Below, one piece after another: positions 8,634 through 17,503 of a stretch of DNA of 64,000 nucleotides. The notes under the pieces were generated by a model that was given only the letters and a program-made list of their open reading frames with translations, was not told the origin of the DNA and ran no database searches. Positions within the stretch are counted from its first letter, which is position 1. Each line of letters starts with the position of its first letter. Source of the stretch: an uncultured Prevotella sp. (lineage in GTDB: Bacteria; Bacteroidota; Bacteroidia; Bacteroidales; Bacteroidaceae); assembly GCA_945875635.1 (NCBI GenBank), contig CAMCLD010000005.1, positions 1-64,000 on the forward strand. Direction: 5' to 3'. Made by a program: the position numbers and the translations under genes.

Positions 8634-11075
8634 ATGGAAAACAGAAAATACGGTCATTTCGATGACAAGAACAGGGAATATGTCATAACAGACCCCAAGA
8701 CACCATGGCCATGGATAAACTATCTGGGCAATGAGGATTTTTTCTCACTCATATCCAACACTGCAGGCGGTTACTCCTTCTACAAGGACGCAAAGTTCAG
8801 AAGACTCACAAGATACCGCTACAACAGTGTACCAATGGATAACGGCGGAAGATATTTCTATATCAAAGACGGTGATACTGTATGGAGCCCAGGATGGAAG
8901 CCTGTAAAGACTCCTCTTGACTCATACGAGTGCCGCCACGGAATGAACTACACAAGGATTACAGGAAGCAAGAATGGAGTGACGGCAAGTGTCCTGTTCT
9001 TCGTACCACTGAAGACGTGGGCTGAGGTACAGAAGATGACACTTACCAATAACACAGACAAGGAAAAGAATCTGAAACTGTTTTCTTACGAGGAATGGTG
9101 CCTTTGGAACGCAGCCACAGACATGGAGAATTTCCAACGCAATTTCTCGACAGGAGAGGTGGAAATCGTTGGTTCCACTATTTATCACAAGACTGAATAC
9201 AGAGAGCGCAGAAACCATTATGCTTTCTATACAGTGAACACACCTGTTCAGGGATTTGACACAGACAGGGAGACGTTCGTAGGACTCTACAACGAGACAT
9301 CCTCACCTGTAGCCGTAACGGAAGGTAAGCCTCGCAACAGCCATGCCCACGGATGGAGTCCCATAGCATCTCACTACATTGAAGTTACATTAGCTCCTGG
9401 CGAGAGCCGCGACTTCATATTCCTGTTGGGATATGTAGAGAACGAGCAAGACAAGAAGTTCTCTGCCCCACAAGTTATAAACAAGGAGAAGGCAGAGTGT
9501 CTGATGTCGAAGTTTGACACCACAGAGAAGGTTGATAAGGCTTTTGCAGAGCTAAACTCATATTGGGACAATCTTCTTAGCAAGTTCAATGTCTGCACAG
9601 GTAATGACAAGCTCGACAGAATGGTCAATATATGGAACCAGTATCAGTGTATGGTCACCTTCTGCATGTCACGCTCTGCATCATTCTTCGAGAGCGGCAT
9701 TGGTCGTGGAATGGGATTCCGTGACTCCAACCAGGACCTTGTGGGATTCGTACACCAAATACCGGAAAGAGCAAGGGAGAGAATTATCGACATTGCCTCT
9801 ACACAATTCCCTGATGGAGGTTGCTACCATCAGTACCAGCCTCTTACCAAGCGAGGGAACAACGATATCGGTGGTGGATTCAACGACGACCCATGCTGGC
9901 TGATTTTCGGAACTGTAGCATATATAAAGGAGACTGGTGACTTCTCCATACTTGACGAAGCCGTACCCTTTGACAACCAACCAGGATCAGAGGTTTCACT
10001 GTTTGAGCACCTAAAGGTATCGTTCAACCATGTCGTTGACAATCTTGGACCACACAGGCTGCCTCTAATTGGAAGGGCAGACTGGAACGACTGTCTCAAC
10101 CTCAACTGTTTCTCATGGGATCCCAACGAGAGTTTCCAGACTACAGAGAACAAGAGCGAGGGTACAAAGGCTGAGTCACTGATGATAGCCGGACTATTTG
10201 TAGTAACGGGCAAAGACTATATTGAACTGTGCAGGAAAATTGGCAAGAACGATGAGGCTGACAGGGCTGAGGCATGCGTCAACGACATGATTGAAGCTGT
10301 AAAGAAATACGGATGGGATGGAGAATGGTATCTCCGTGCATACGATTTCTTCGGCAACAAGATTGGTTCCGACGAAAACGAGGAAGGCAAGATATTCATA
10401 GAAAGCCAAGGATGGTGCACAATGGCAGGCATCGGGCTTGAGGACGGCATGGTTGGCAAAGCACTTGACTCTGTGAAAGAGCGTCTGGAGTGCGAGCATG
10501 GCATTGTGCTTAACAATCCTGCCTATACAACCTACCATGTCGAAATGGGAGAAATATCATCCTATCCGGAAGGTTACAAGGAAAATGCAGGAATATTCTG
10601 CCATAACAACCCATGGGTGATTATAGGCGAGACTGTAGCAGGACGAGGCGACGATGCTTGGAATCACTACAAGAAGATTCTTCCATCTTATGTAGAAGAG
10701 AAATACAGTACACTACATAAAGTGGAGCCTTACGTTAACTGCCAGATGGTAGCTGGAAAGGATGCTGCACGTCCAGGAGAAGGCAAGAACTCATGGCTCA
10801 CAGGTACAGCAGCTTGGATGTGGTACACCATAAGCGAGTTCATCCTTGGAATCAAGCCTGACTATGATGGCATACGCATAGACCCTTGCTTGCCATCCAC
10901 AGCCAAGGAATATACAGTAAGACGCAAGTTCCGCGGAGCTGACTATGAGATTCACATCAGCAATCCAGATGGAAATAACAAGGGTGTGAAGAGTGTAACC
11001 GTTGACGGAAACACTTTAGATGGCAATGTCATACCGTTCAGCGAAGGAACCCACAAGGTTGAAGTACTGATGTAA
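8634..11075 (+). CDS. GH94 family phosphorylase, probable cellobiose phosphorylase
   Basis: 813 aa; [87 protein letters not shown]. Confidence 0.88.
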   Translation: MENRKYGHFDDKNREYVITDPKTPWPWINYLGNEDFFSLISNTAGGYSFYKDAKFRRLTRYRYNSVPMDNGGRYFYIKDGDTVWSPGWKPVKTPLDSYECRHGMNYTRITGSKNGVTASVLFFVPLKTWAEVQKMTLTNNTDKEKNLKLFSYEEWCLWNAATDMENFQRNFSTGEVEIVGSTIYHKTEYRERRNHYAFYTVNTPVQGFDTDRETFVGLYNETSSPVAVTEGKPRNSHAHGWSPIASHYIEVTLAPGESRDFIFLLGYVENEQDKKFSAPQVINKEKAECLMSKFDTTEKVDKAFAELNSYWDNLLSKFNVCTGNDKLDRMVNIWNQYQCMVTFCMSRSASFFESGIGRGMGFRDSNQDLVGFVHQIPERARERIIDIASTQFPDGGCYHQYQPLTKRGNNDIGGGFNDDPCWLIFGTVAYIKETGDFSILDEAVPFDNQPGSEVSLFEHLKVSFNHVVDNLGPHRLPLIGRADWNDCLNLNCFSWDPNESFQTTENKSEGTKAESLMIAGLFVVTGKDYIELCRKIGKNDEADRAEACVNDMIEAVKKYGWDGEWYLRAYDFFGNKIGSDENEEGKIFIESQGWCTMAGIGLEDGMVGKALDSVKERLECEHGIVLNNPAYTTYHVEMGEISSYPEGYKENAGIFCHNNPWVIIGETVAGRGDDAWNHYKKILPSYVEEKYSTLHKVEPYVNCQMVAGKDAARPGEGKNSWLTGTAAWMWYTISEFILGIKPDYDGIRIDPCLPSTAKEYTVRRKFRGADYEIHISNPDGNNKGVKSVTVDGNTLDGNVIPFSEGTHKVEVLM

Positions 11076-11128
11076 CTCATAAAATCTCAGTGACTCTTTC
11101 ATAAAGAGGATGTATTCCCTAAAATGTG

Positions 11129-11169
11129 TCTTTATTTCTGGAGACTTAGATGTCTTTCAGAAATAAAGA
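11129..11169. terminator. Hairpin downstream of the GH94 gene
   Basis: TCTTTATTTCTG/CAGAAATAAAGA 12-bp perfect arms, no clear U-run. Confidence 0.4.
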
Positions 11170-11334
11170 ATGCAAGAGAAGAAGGTGCGGTCAATCTCAT
11201 GAAAAATATTGACCCACCCTCTTTTCATGCTTATACATATCGGTTATTCAGCACAAACCTGTTTCTAATATTCAATTATCATTTAGTATTGAACATTTTC
11301 TCATAGTCTGTCAAGAGTCCATTGTATGCACTGT

Positions 11335-11544
11335 TCATAATAGAAATGGCACCCAATTACTGATATTGAACGGACTTCCGCCCACCTCTGGCCTCACCCA
11401 TGCATACCCATCGCTGAAGTCCTTGACCTCAGCATATTTGAACGGCAGGACAATATGTCCGCTCTCATTGATGAATCCCCACAGGTATCTTACATTGGCA
11501 TTCTCCTGAACCATAGAGGACACAGCCCTCAACCCACATCGCAA
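11335..11544 (-). pseudogene. WG-repeat protein remnant
   Basis: YLWGFINESGHIVLPFKYAEVKDFSDGYAWVRPE is one WG-repeat unit in a 69-aa ORF with no full-length gene. Confidence 0.45.
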
Positions 11545-11581
11545 TGGTCGAATTTTATCCTCTATCTTCTGTCATCAATTA

Positions 11582-12541
11582 TCAATGCGTCTCAAGGAAT
11601 CGAACATTACCTGTTACTTTAAGACGTGTCTCAGTAGCAGGTACAAGGATTGTATCACCCGTCTGCAGTGACATGGACTCGCCGTTGCAATCCTCAATGG
11701 TTCCTTCGCCTTTTACACATATAAGTATCACAAAGCTGTCAAGATTAGTATAGTCCAGCTCCACACCATTGTCAACGTCGAATATTGATGTCGTGAAATA
11801 GTCACATTCAACCACCGTCGTGCGTTCGTCCTTTGCAAGAGTATATTCTGTCTTGTAATTATCCAAAACCGTATAGTCAATACACTCAGCAGCCTCTTTG
11901 GTATGAAGTTCACGGTAGTTACCATCCTTGTCCTTACGCTTGAAGTCGTATATCCTGTATGTGACATCGCTGGTCTGCTGTATCTCCGCCACAAAGCATC
12001 CCTTTCCTATAGCATGTATGCGTCCAGCAGGGATGAAAAACACATCACCCTCCTTCACGTCATATTGCGCAAGAGCATCAACAATGGTGTCATTCTCCAC
12101 CATTGCCTTATACTGGTCGGAAGTAATCTGCTTCTTGAGTCCATTGTACAGTTTAGCGTCTGCATCAGAATCAAGAGCGTACCACATCTCTGTCTTGCCT
12201 CTTGTCTTTCCTTGGCGCACTGCCGTCTCATCATTGGGATGTACCTGTATGGACAAATCCTTGCGCGCATCAATGAACTTTATCAGCAGAGGGAACTCGT
12301 TGCCATACTTCTCATAGACAGCTTTTCCTACAAGCTTGTCCTTCTGCTCAGCCACGAGGCTATCGAGTCTCATACCCTTGAACTCTCCTTCGGCAACGAC
12401 CGTCTCATTACCCTTTACTCCAGATATCTCCCAACTCTCACCGACATTTTCCAAATTGTCGCTAAGATGTTTAAAAGGTATTATCCTGTCACCGCCCCAC
12501 AAAGTCTGCTTGAGCAATGGCTCGAATTTCAATAGTTGCAT
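11582..12541 (-). CDS. manA: Mannose-6-phosphate isomerase, class I
   Basis: LKFEPLLKQTLWGGDRI, IQVHPND, FIPAGRIHAIGKG. Confidence 0.92.
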   Translation of the reverse strand: MQLLKFEPLLKQTLWGGDRIIPFKHLSDNLENVGESWEISGVKGNETVVAEGEFKGMRLDSLVAEQKDKLVGKAVYEKYGNEFPLLIKFIDARKDLSIQVHPNDETAVRQGKTRGKTEMWYALDSDADAKLYNGLKKQITSDQYKAMVENDTIVDALAQYDVKEGDVFFIPAGRIHAIGKGCFVAEIQQTSDVTYRIYDFKRKDKDGNYRELHTKEAAECIDYTVLDNYKTEYTLAKDERTTVVECDYFTTSIFDVDNGVELDYTNLDSFVILICVKGEGTIEDCNGESMSLQTGDTILVPATETRLKVTGNVRFLETH

Positions 12542-12544
12542 TTG

Positions 12545-13411
12545 TCAAACAATAATCTTTATTTTTTTATAATTCTCACGGAACTCACTTGGTGAGCATC
12601 CTTTCTTTCTCTTGAAGATGCGATTGAAATTACTTAGATTGTTATATCCACAGTTGAATCCCACCTCGGCAATAGTATCATTGGTATCAAGCAACAGTCT
12701 TGTGGCAAACCCCATACGTATATCAATAATATAGTCGCTCAGCGTGCGCCCAGTATGAAGCTTGAAGAATCGACTGAATGCACTGGGACTCATATTGGCA
12801 AGGTCTGCCAATGTGGCGAGTTTCAACTCATACATATAGTTTTCATTGATATAGTTCTTCACCTTCAGAATCCGCCTGCTGTCATCTTCAATTGTCACTT
12901 TGGCATAACTTGTTGTGGCAAGTGCCCTCGCTCCTTCCGAGCGTGACAGAATGTTCAGTATGTCGAGGAACTGCATGAGCGCTTCGAAACCATCTGTTAT
13001 GGAACTCATACGATCCAGTTTCTCATACACCTTCACAATGGTTGCAAGAGGGAAACAGAGTCCCTTGCGTGCCTCATTGAGCATATGCCGGATATTGGAG
13101 AAAGGGTTCTTTTCGAAAAAGTCATCATCACCAAGTCCGAACTTGAACTGTATTGTTATCTCACGAACATTCTGCGACACACACTTATGCTGCTCCCAGA
13201 CATGCTCAAGGTCTGGACTGGTTATAAGCACAAGGTCATAGTCTCCTATAACTTCTGAACTATCACCCACTATTCTCCTCACTCCGTTGGCATTCTCCAC
13301 GAAGTTCAGCTCATAAGCATCATGGTTATGTATGGGATAGGCAAACTCTTTCTTCCTACGGTCTGCAATGTACAGAGCATCCTTACCCATAAGTGGCGTT
13401 ATCTCGTGCAT
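12545..13411 (-). CDS. AraC-family transcriptional regulator
   Basis: N-terminal cupin-like sensor; C-terminal double HTH LATLADLANMSPSAFSRFFKLHTGRTLSDYI...IAEVGFNCGYNNLSNFNRIFKRKKGCSPSEFR. Confidence 0.92.
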   Translation of the reverse strand: MHEITPLMGKDALYIADRRKKEFAYPIHNHDAYELNFVENANGVRRIVGDSSEVIGDYDLVLITSPDLEHVWEQHKCVSQNVREITIQFKFGLGDDDFFEKNPFSNIRHMLNEARKGLCFPLATIVKVYEKLDRMSSITDGFEALMQFLDILNILSRSEGARALATTSYAKVTIEDDSRRILKVKNYINENYMYELKLATLADLANMSPSAFSRFFKLHTGRTLSDYIIDIRMGFATRLLLDTNDTIAEVGFNCGYNNLSNFNRIFKRKKGCSPSEFRENYKKIKIIV

Positions 13412-13424
13412 AGCTATGTTTCAA

Positions 13425-14627
13425 TCAGTCTATATTTCTCTCAATAATCTCAAGGCACATACGGCCATTATGGTATGGACATTTCCAGAATCCTGCCTTA
13501 TCGTCCACTACATTTAGAGTGCCATCGGCATGCCTGCTCCAGAACCATTCCCCACCTTCGTAGTCTATGAGATTGTCCTTGATATACTCCCAGCAATGCA
13601 GGGACTTATCGAGTGCTTCGTTATCGTTGAAATACTGGTATATGTTCATGAAACCAACCACGGACTCAGCCTGTACCCACCAGTGAAGGTCATCGTCCTT
13701 TGTACCTTTGTCAAGATTAGCCTCATGTATCATGGAGCCATCTGGATTCAGTCCTTTCTCCGATGCCTTTGCTACGAGTCTCACTATAGGCTCAACTTTT
13801 GCAAGCACCTCACTGTCTCCCAACACGAGAGCAGCCTCATGCATTAGCCACGAGCACTCTATGTCATGTCCGTAACTCTCCAAATGTCCTGCGCCCCTCG
13901 TCCAATCGTTCTCGAAGAACAGGTCAAGATGGTGTGTCTCCGGGTTCAGAATCCTGTCTGTGAATATGTGTATAAGATTCCGCAAAGCTTTCTCAAGCCG
14001 TTCATCTTTCCATACACGGAACAGGTTGGTATATGGTTCAATGATATGCAGGTGGGTATTCTGCGACTTAGGATAATTGGCATCGAGTTCGGAAAGCCGC
14101 ATATCCTCTATTTCCCCCCACTCTCTTGTACAGGCTTCTATATATCCATTGTTTACCTTATCGAAAGAATGTTTCTCAATACAATCAAACAGGCGAATGG
14201 CATACAGCAGGGCTTCTTCGTCACCTGTTGCCCTTACATACTCGCTCAGTCCATATATCATGAAGCCGATGGCATAGAACTGTTTCTTTGTATCCTTAGG
14301 ATTGCCATGGCAGTCGAGCGACCAGTAAGTGCCGCCAAATTCCTTGTCATAGAAATGGGCGAGAATATAGTCCTTGGCCCTTGTTGCCATTTCGAGGTAT
14401 TCTGGTTTGCCAAGCACACGGTATGCCGCAGAGAAAGTCCACAGGATACGTGCATTGAGTATGCCGCCCTTTTCTGCATCGGCATGAAGGTTGCCGTGAC
14501 CGTCGATGCGGCCATAGAAGCCGCCATTCTCGCGGTCAACCATCTTTTCTATCCAGAAGGGCAGGATGTTGCCCGTGAGAACATCCTGCATCTCCTTCTT
14601 GAATTTCACAATTTTATCTTTATCCAT
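13425..14627 (-). CDS. AGE-family epimerase (cellobiose/mannobiose 2-epimerase type)
   Basis: 400 aa; FWIEKMVDRENGGFYGRIDGHG, GAGHLESYGHDIECSWLMHEAA, HWWVQAESVVGFMN, GGEWFWSRHADG. Confidence 0.88.
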   Translation of the reverse strand: MDKDKIVKFKKEMQDVLTGNILPFWIEKMVDRENGGFYGRIDGHGNLHADAEKGGILNARILWTFSAAYRVLGKPEYLEMATRAKDYILAHFYDKEFGGTYWSLDCHGNPKDTKKQFYAIGFMIYGLSEYVRATGDEEALLYAIRLFDCIEKHSFDKVNNGYIEACTREWGEIEDMRLSELDANYPKSQNTHLHIIEPYTNLFRVWKDERLEKALRNLIHIFTDRILNPETHHLDLFFENDWTRGAGHLESYGHDIECSWLMHEAALVLGDSEVLAKVEPIVRLVAKASEKGLNPDGSMIHEANLDKGTKDDDLHWWVQAESVVGFMNIYQYFNDNEALDKSLHCWEYIKDNLIDYEGGEWFWSRHADGTLNVVDDKAGFWKCPYHNGRMCLEIIERNID

Positions 14628-14647
14628 TTTATTTATTCTTATTTTCT

Positions 14648-14723
14648 ACACAGAGGCACAGAGTTTTTCTCTGTTCCTTTAAACAACTTAATGTTTTTAT
14701 CTCTGGCCTCTGTGGCTCTGTGT
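14648..14723. repeat. Intercistronic inverted repeat ACACAGAGGCACAGAG/CTCTGTGGCTCTGTGT
   Basis: 16-bp arms with one mismatch, between the epimerase and symporter genes. Confidence 0.7.
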
Positions 14724-14739
14724 AAAAAAAATAACTCAG

Positions 14740-16083
14740 TTACTTCTTTATCGGATATTTCAATACCAGCAGCACAATGATAACCGCTATCACTGCGGGG
14801 AACAGCGAGAAGAGCGACCATATCATCGAGAGAACCGAATCGGTGATAGATGCCGGATCGACAATCGTGTTGCCCATATCGTCGGTTGTCATACTTGCTC
14901 CTGCAATGCCAAGGAACAATGCGACAAGCGAACCGGAGATGGCTGTACCGAACTTCTGCGACATCGTTCCTGAAGAGAAGATTAGTCCTGTTGAGGAGCT
15001 TCCGTTCTTCTCTGTGGCATAGTCAGCCACGTCGGCATACATCGACCACAGCAGTGGAGAATAGAGTCCGATGCCCACGGATGTAAGTACCACCAATGCC
15101 ACCATCACCCATATATATGCCGGATCCATGGGCACAAAGAAGAAGGCCACAGAGAACACGGCGCATATAACTGCGGATATGATGAAAGCCTTGCTCTTGG
15201 AACCTACTTTCTCAGTAAACTTCGGTGAAACACCACCGAAAATCATACAAGTAAGCTCGCCAAAGGTCATAAAAACGGTGTAGTTGATAATCAGTCCGCT
15301 GATGGTTATCTCGCCACCAAGACAGTAAGTGAGCATATATCCCGCAACGGCATAGCGGAAACCGTTGAAGAAGTTTGTACACACTCCTATCAGGGTGAGA
15401 TAAATCCATGGCTTGTTCTTAACAAGGTCGGCAAACTGCTTGAACGAGAATTTCTCAGCACGCACCGGCTTCAGACGCTCCTTGGTGAGAAGTCCGCAGG
15501 CAAGTGTCATAACAGCGGCAATGATACCGAATGCGGCACCGAGCACTGCATACTGGTGAGACTCACTGCCTCCCACCATCTTCTGAAGATATGGGAAGGA
15601 AAGCAAGGTGGCGAATCCCATGGCGTAGGCACCAACCATACGGAACGACGAGAACTGGTTCTTCTCGTTGTCATCCTCAGTCATCACTCCCAGGAGTGAG
15701 CCATAAGGCACGTTAACCATAGTATATACTGCCATCATCAGCAGATAGAGTGTATAGGCATAGATGCGCTTGCCCTCGTAGGCGAAGTCTGGAGTATAAA
15801 GCAGCATTGCGAAGATTAGTCCGAAGGGAACTGCTCCGAAGATGAGCCAAGGGCGGTAAGTGCCCCAGCGCGACTGTGTGCGGTCGGCCAAACTACCCAT
15901 AAGGGGGTCGGTGAACACGTCGAACAGACGTGCTATTAGCATAAGTGTGGCTGTGTCGGCGAATGTCAGTCCGAACACATTAGTGAAGAATAGCGGGAAG
16001 GCTATCGACATTATTTTCCATGTGATACCTCCAGCGGCTGCATCACCAAGGGCATATCCAATTTTTTCTTTTAAGTTTGACAT
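14740..16083 (-). CDS. GPH-family sugar:cation symporter (MFS), likely disaccharide importer
   Basis: KEKIGYALGDAAAGGITWKI, FDVFTDPLMGSLADRTQSRWGTYRPWLIFGAVPFG. Confidence 0.88.
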   Translation of the reverse strand: MSNLKEKIGYALGDAAAGGITWKIMSIAFPLFFTNVFGLTFADTATLMLIARLFDVFTDPLMGSLADRTQSRWGTYRPWLIFGAVPFGLIFAMLLYTPDFAYEGKRIYAYTLYLLMMAVYTMVNVPYGSLLGVMTEDDNEKNQFSSFRMVGAYAMGFATLLSFPYLQKMVGGSESHQYAVLGAAFGIIAAVMTLACGLLTKERLKPVRAEKFSFKQFADLVKNKPWIYLTLIGVCTNFFNGFRYAVAGYMLTYCLGGEITISGLIINYTVFMTFGELTCMIFGGVSPKFTEKVGSKSKAFIISAVICAVFSVAFFFVPMDPAYIWVMVALVVLTSVGIGLYSPLLWSMYADVADYATEKNGSSSTGLIFSSGTMSQKFGTAISGSLVALFLGIAGASMTTDDMGNTIVDPASITDSVLSMIWSLFSLFPAVIAVIIVLLVLKYPIKK

Positions 16084-16094
16084 ATTGTTTTTTT

Positions 16095-16222
16095 GTTAAC
16101 AAGTTAACGAGTTGACAAGCTGACAAGTTAATGGGCTGTTGAGTTAACGAGTTGACAAGTTGACGAGTTATTACTGCTTACGCAAATAACTTGTTTACTT
16201 GTCAACTTGTTCACTCGTCAAC
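16095..16222. repeat. Octamer-ladder inverted repeat element, copy B (most regular)
   Basis: Ten consecutive 8-mers GTTAACAA GTTAACGA GTTGACAA GCTGACAA GTTAATGG GCTGTTGA GTTAACGA GTTGACAA GTTGACGA GTTATTAC (16095-16174), then TTGTTTAC TTGTCAAC TTGTTCAC TCGTCAAC (16191-16222). Confidence 0.9.
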
Positions 16223-16226
16223 TGAA

Positions 16227-17390
16227 TTAATTATTCCTGTTTTTTGCTATAAGTTTCTTAATTGTCTCAACACTCTTGGCTGTGTATAAGCCGTCTTCAG
16301 GAGTGTTCATGCAGTAGTCAACGAGTCTGTCGATGGTAGATGTTGCCACATGCATTCTCGTGTCGCTGCTTGCGTAATAGATGAACACCTTGCCGTCATC
16401 ATCGCATATCCATCCATTGGCGAATGCCACGTTCATCACATCACCTATGTATTCCTCGCCCTGAGGCACAAGGAAGTAACCACCTGGCTGTGCTATTACC
16501 TTGGTGGGGTCTTCAAGAGATGTCATATACATATAAAGGACATAGCGCAGTCCGGAAGCACACCCGCGAACGCCATGTGCCAGATGCAGCCATCCACGGT
16601 CTGTCTTGATAGGATGAGGACCTTCTCCGTTCTTCACCTCCATTATGGTATGGTAATGGCGTGCGTTGATAATCTTCTCTTCCTTCACTTCTGCGTGTGT
16701 AATGTCATCAACAAGTGCCCAGCCAATACCTCCACCAGAACCGGCATCAATGAATCCATCCTGTGGACGTGTGTAAAGCGCATACTTTCCGTCAACGAAT
16801 TCAGGATGCAGCACAACATTGCGCTGTTGGCTCTTTGACTTGAGGTCAGGAAGGCGTTCCCATGTCTTTAAGTCCTTTGTGCGGACGATACCTGCCGTTG
16901 CAGTAGCTGCACTTAAGTCTCCCGGCTGTGAGTCATCGTGACGCTCAGCACAGAACACGCCATATATCCATCCGTCTTCATGGGCTGTGAGTCGCATGTC
17001 ATAGACATTGGTGGCGGGAACTACATCCTCCGGCAATGTCACAGGCTCATCCCAGAAACGGAAGTTGTCTATTCCGTTAGGACTTTCTGCCACTGCGAAG
17101 AAACTCTTGCGGTCTGCACCCTCCACTCTCACGACAAGCAGATACTTGCCGTTCCACTTTATAGCACCAGAGTTGAGTGTAGCGTTCATCATGATGCGCT
17201 GCATCAGATATGGGTTGTCTTTCTCATTGAAATCATAGCGCCACTCCAATGGCGTGTGCTCTGCTGTAAGAATAGGATACTTGTAGCGGGTATATATGCC
17301 GTTGCCCCACTCTTCTGCTACGTTCTTTCTGGTCAGGAGTTCCTCGTGATGTGCTCTTAGAGCCTCAACCTTCTTTTGAAAATCTGTCAT
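16227..17390 (-). CDS. GH130 family phosphorylase, probable 4-O-beta-D-mannosyl-D-glucose phosphorylase
   Basis: 387 aa; [79 protein letters not shown]. Confidence 0.9.
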   Translation of the reverse strand: MTDFQKKVEALRAHHEELLTRKNVAEEWGNGIYTRYKYPILTAEHTPLEWRYDFNEKDNPYLMQRIMMNATLNSGAIKWNGKYLLVVRVEGADRKSFFAVAESPNGIDNFRFWDEPVTLPEDVVPATNVYDMRLTAHEDGWIYGVFCAERHDDSQPGDLSAATATAGIVRTKDLKTWERLPDLKSKSQQRNVVLHPEFVDGKYALYTRPQDGFIDAGSGGGIGWALVDDITHAEVKEEKIINARHYHTIMEVKNGEGPHPIKTDRGWLHLAHGVRGCASGLRYVLYMYMTSLEDPTKVIAQPGGYFLVPQGEEYIGDVMNVAFANGWICDDDGKVFIYYASSDTRMHVATSTIDRLVDYCMNTPEDGLYTAKSVETIKKLIAKNRNN

Positions 17391-17503
17391 ACCTGTTAGT
17401 GTTTCTACTGTTTATATATTATTGTATTGTTTGTTCTTCCGACAATGTCCGCAACAGTACAGGCTGTAATGGCAAGCCTGCAATATTGCTGTGCCTGATG
17501 ATT

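Noticed and set aside
11124-11306. 60-aa ORF after GH94
   Set aside because: Starts just before and runs through the hairpin at 11129-11169; no homology features or ribosome-binding context recognised.
13866-14780. 304-aa ORF opposite the epimerase gene
   Set aside because: Long but antisense to a clear AGE-family CDS; composition typical of a reverse-complement frame.
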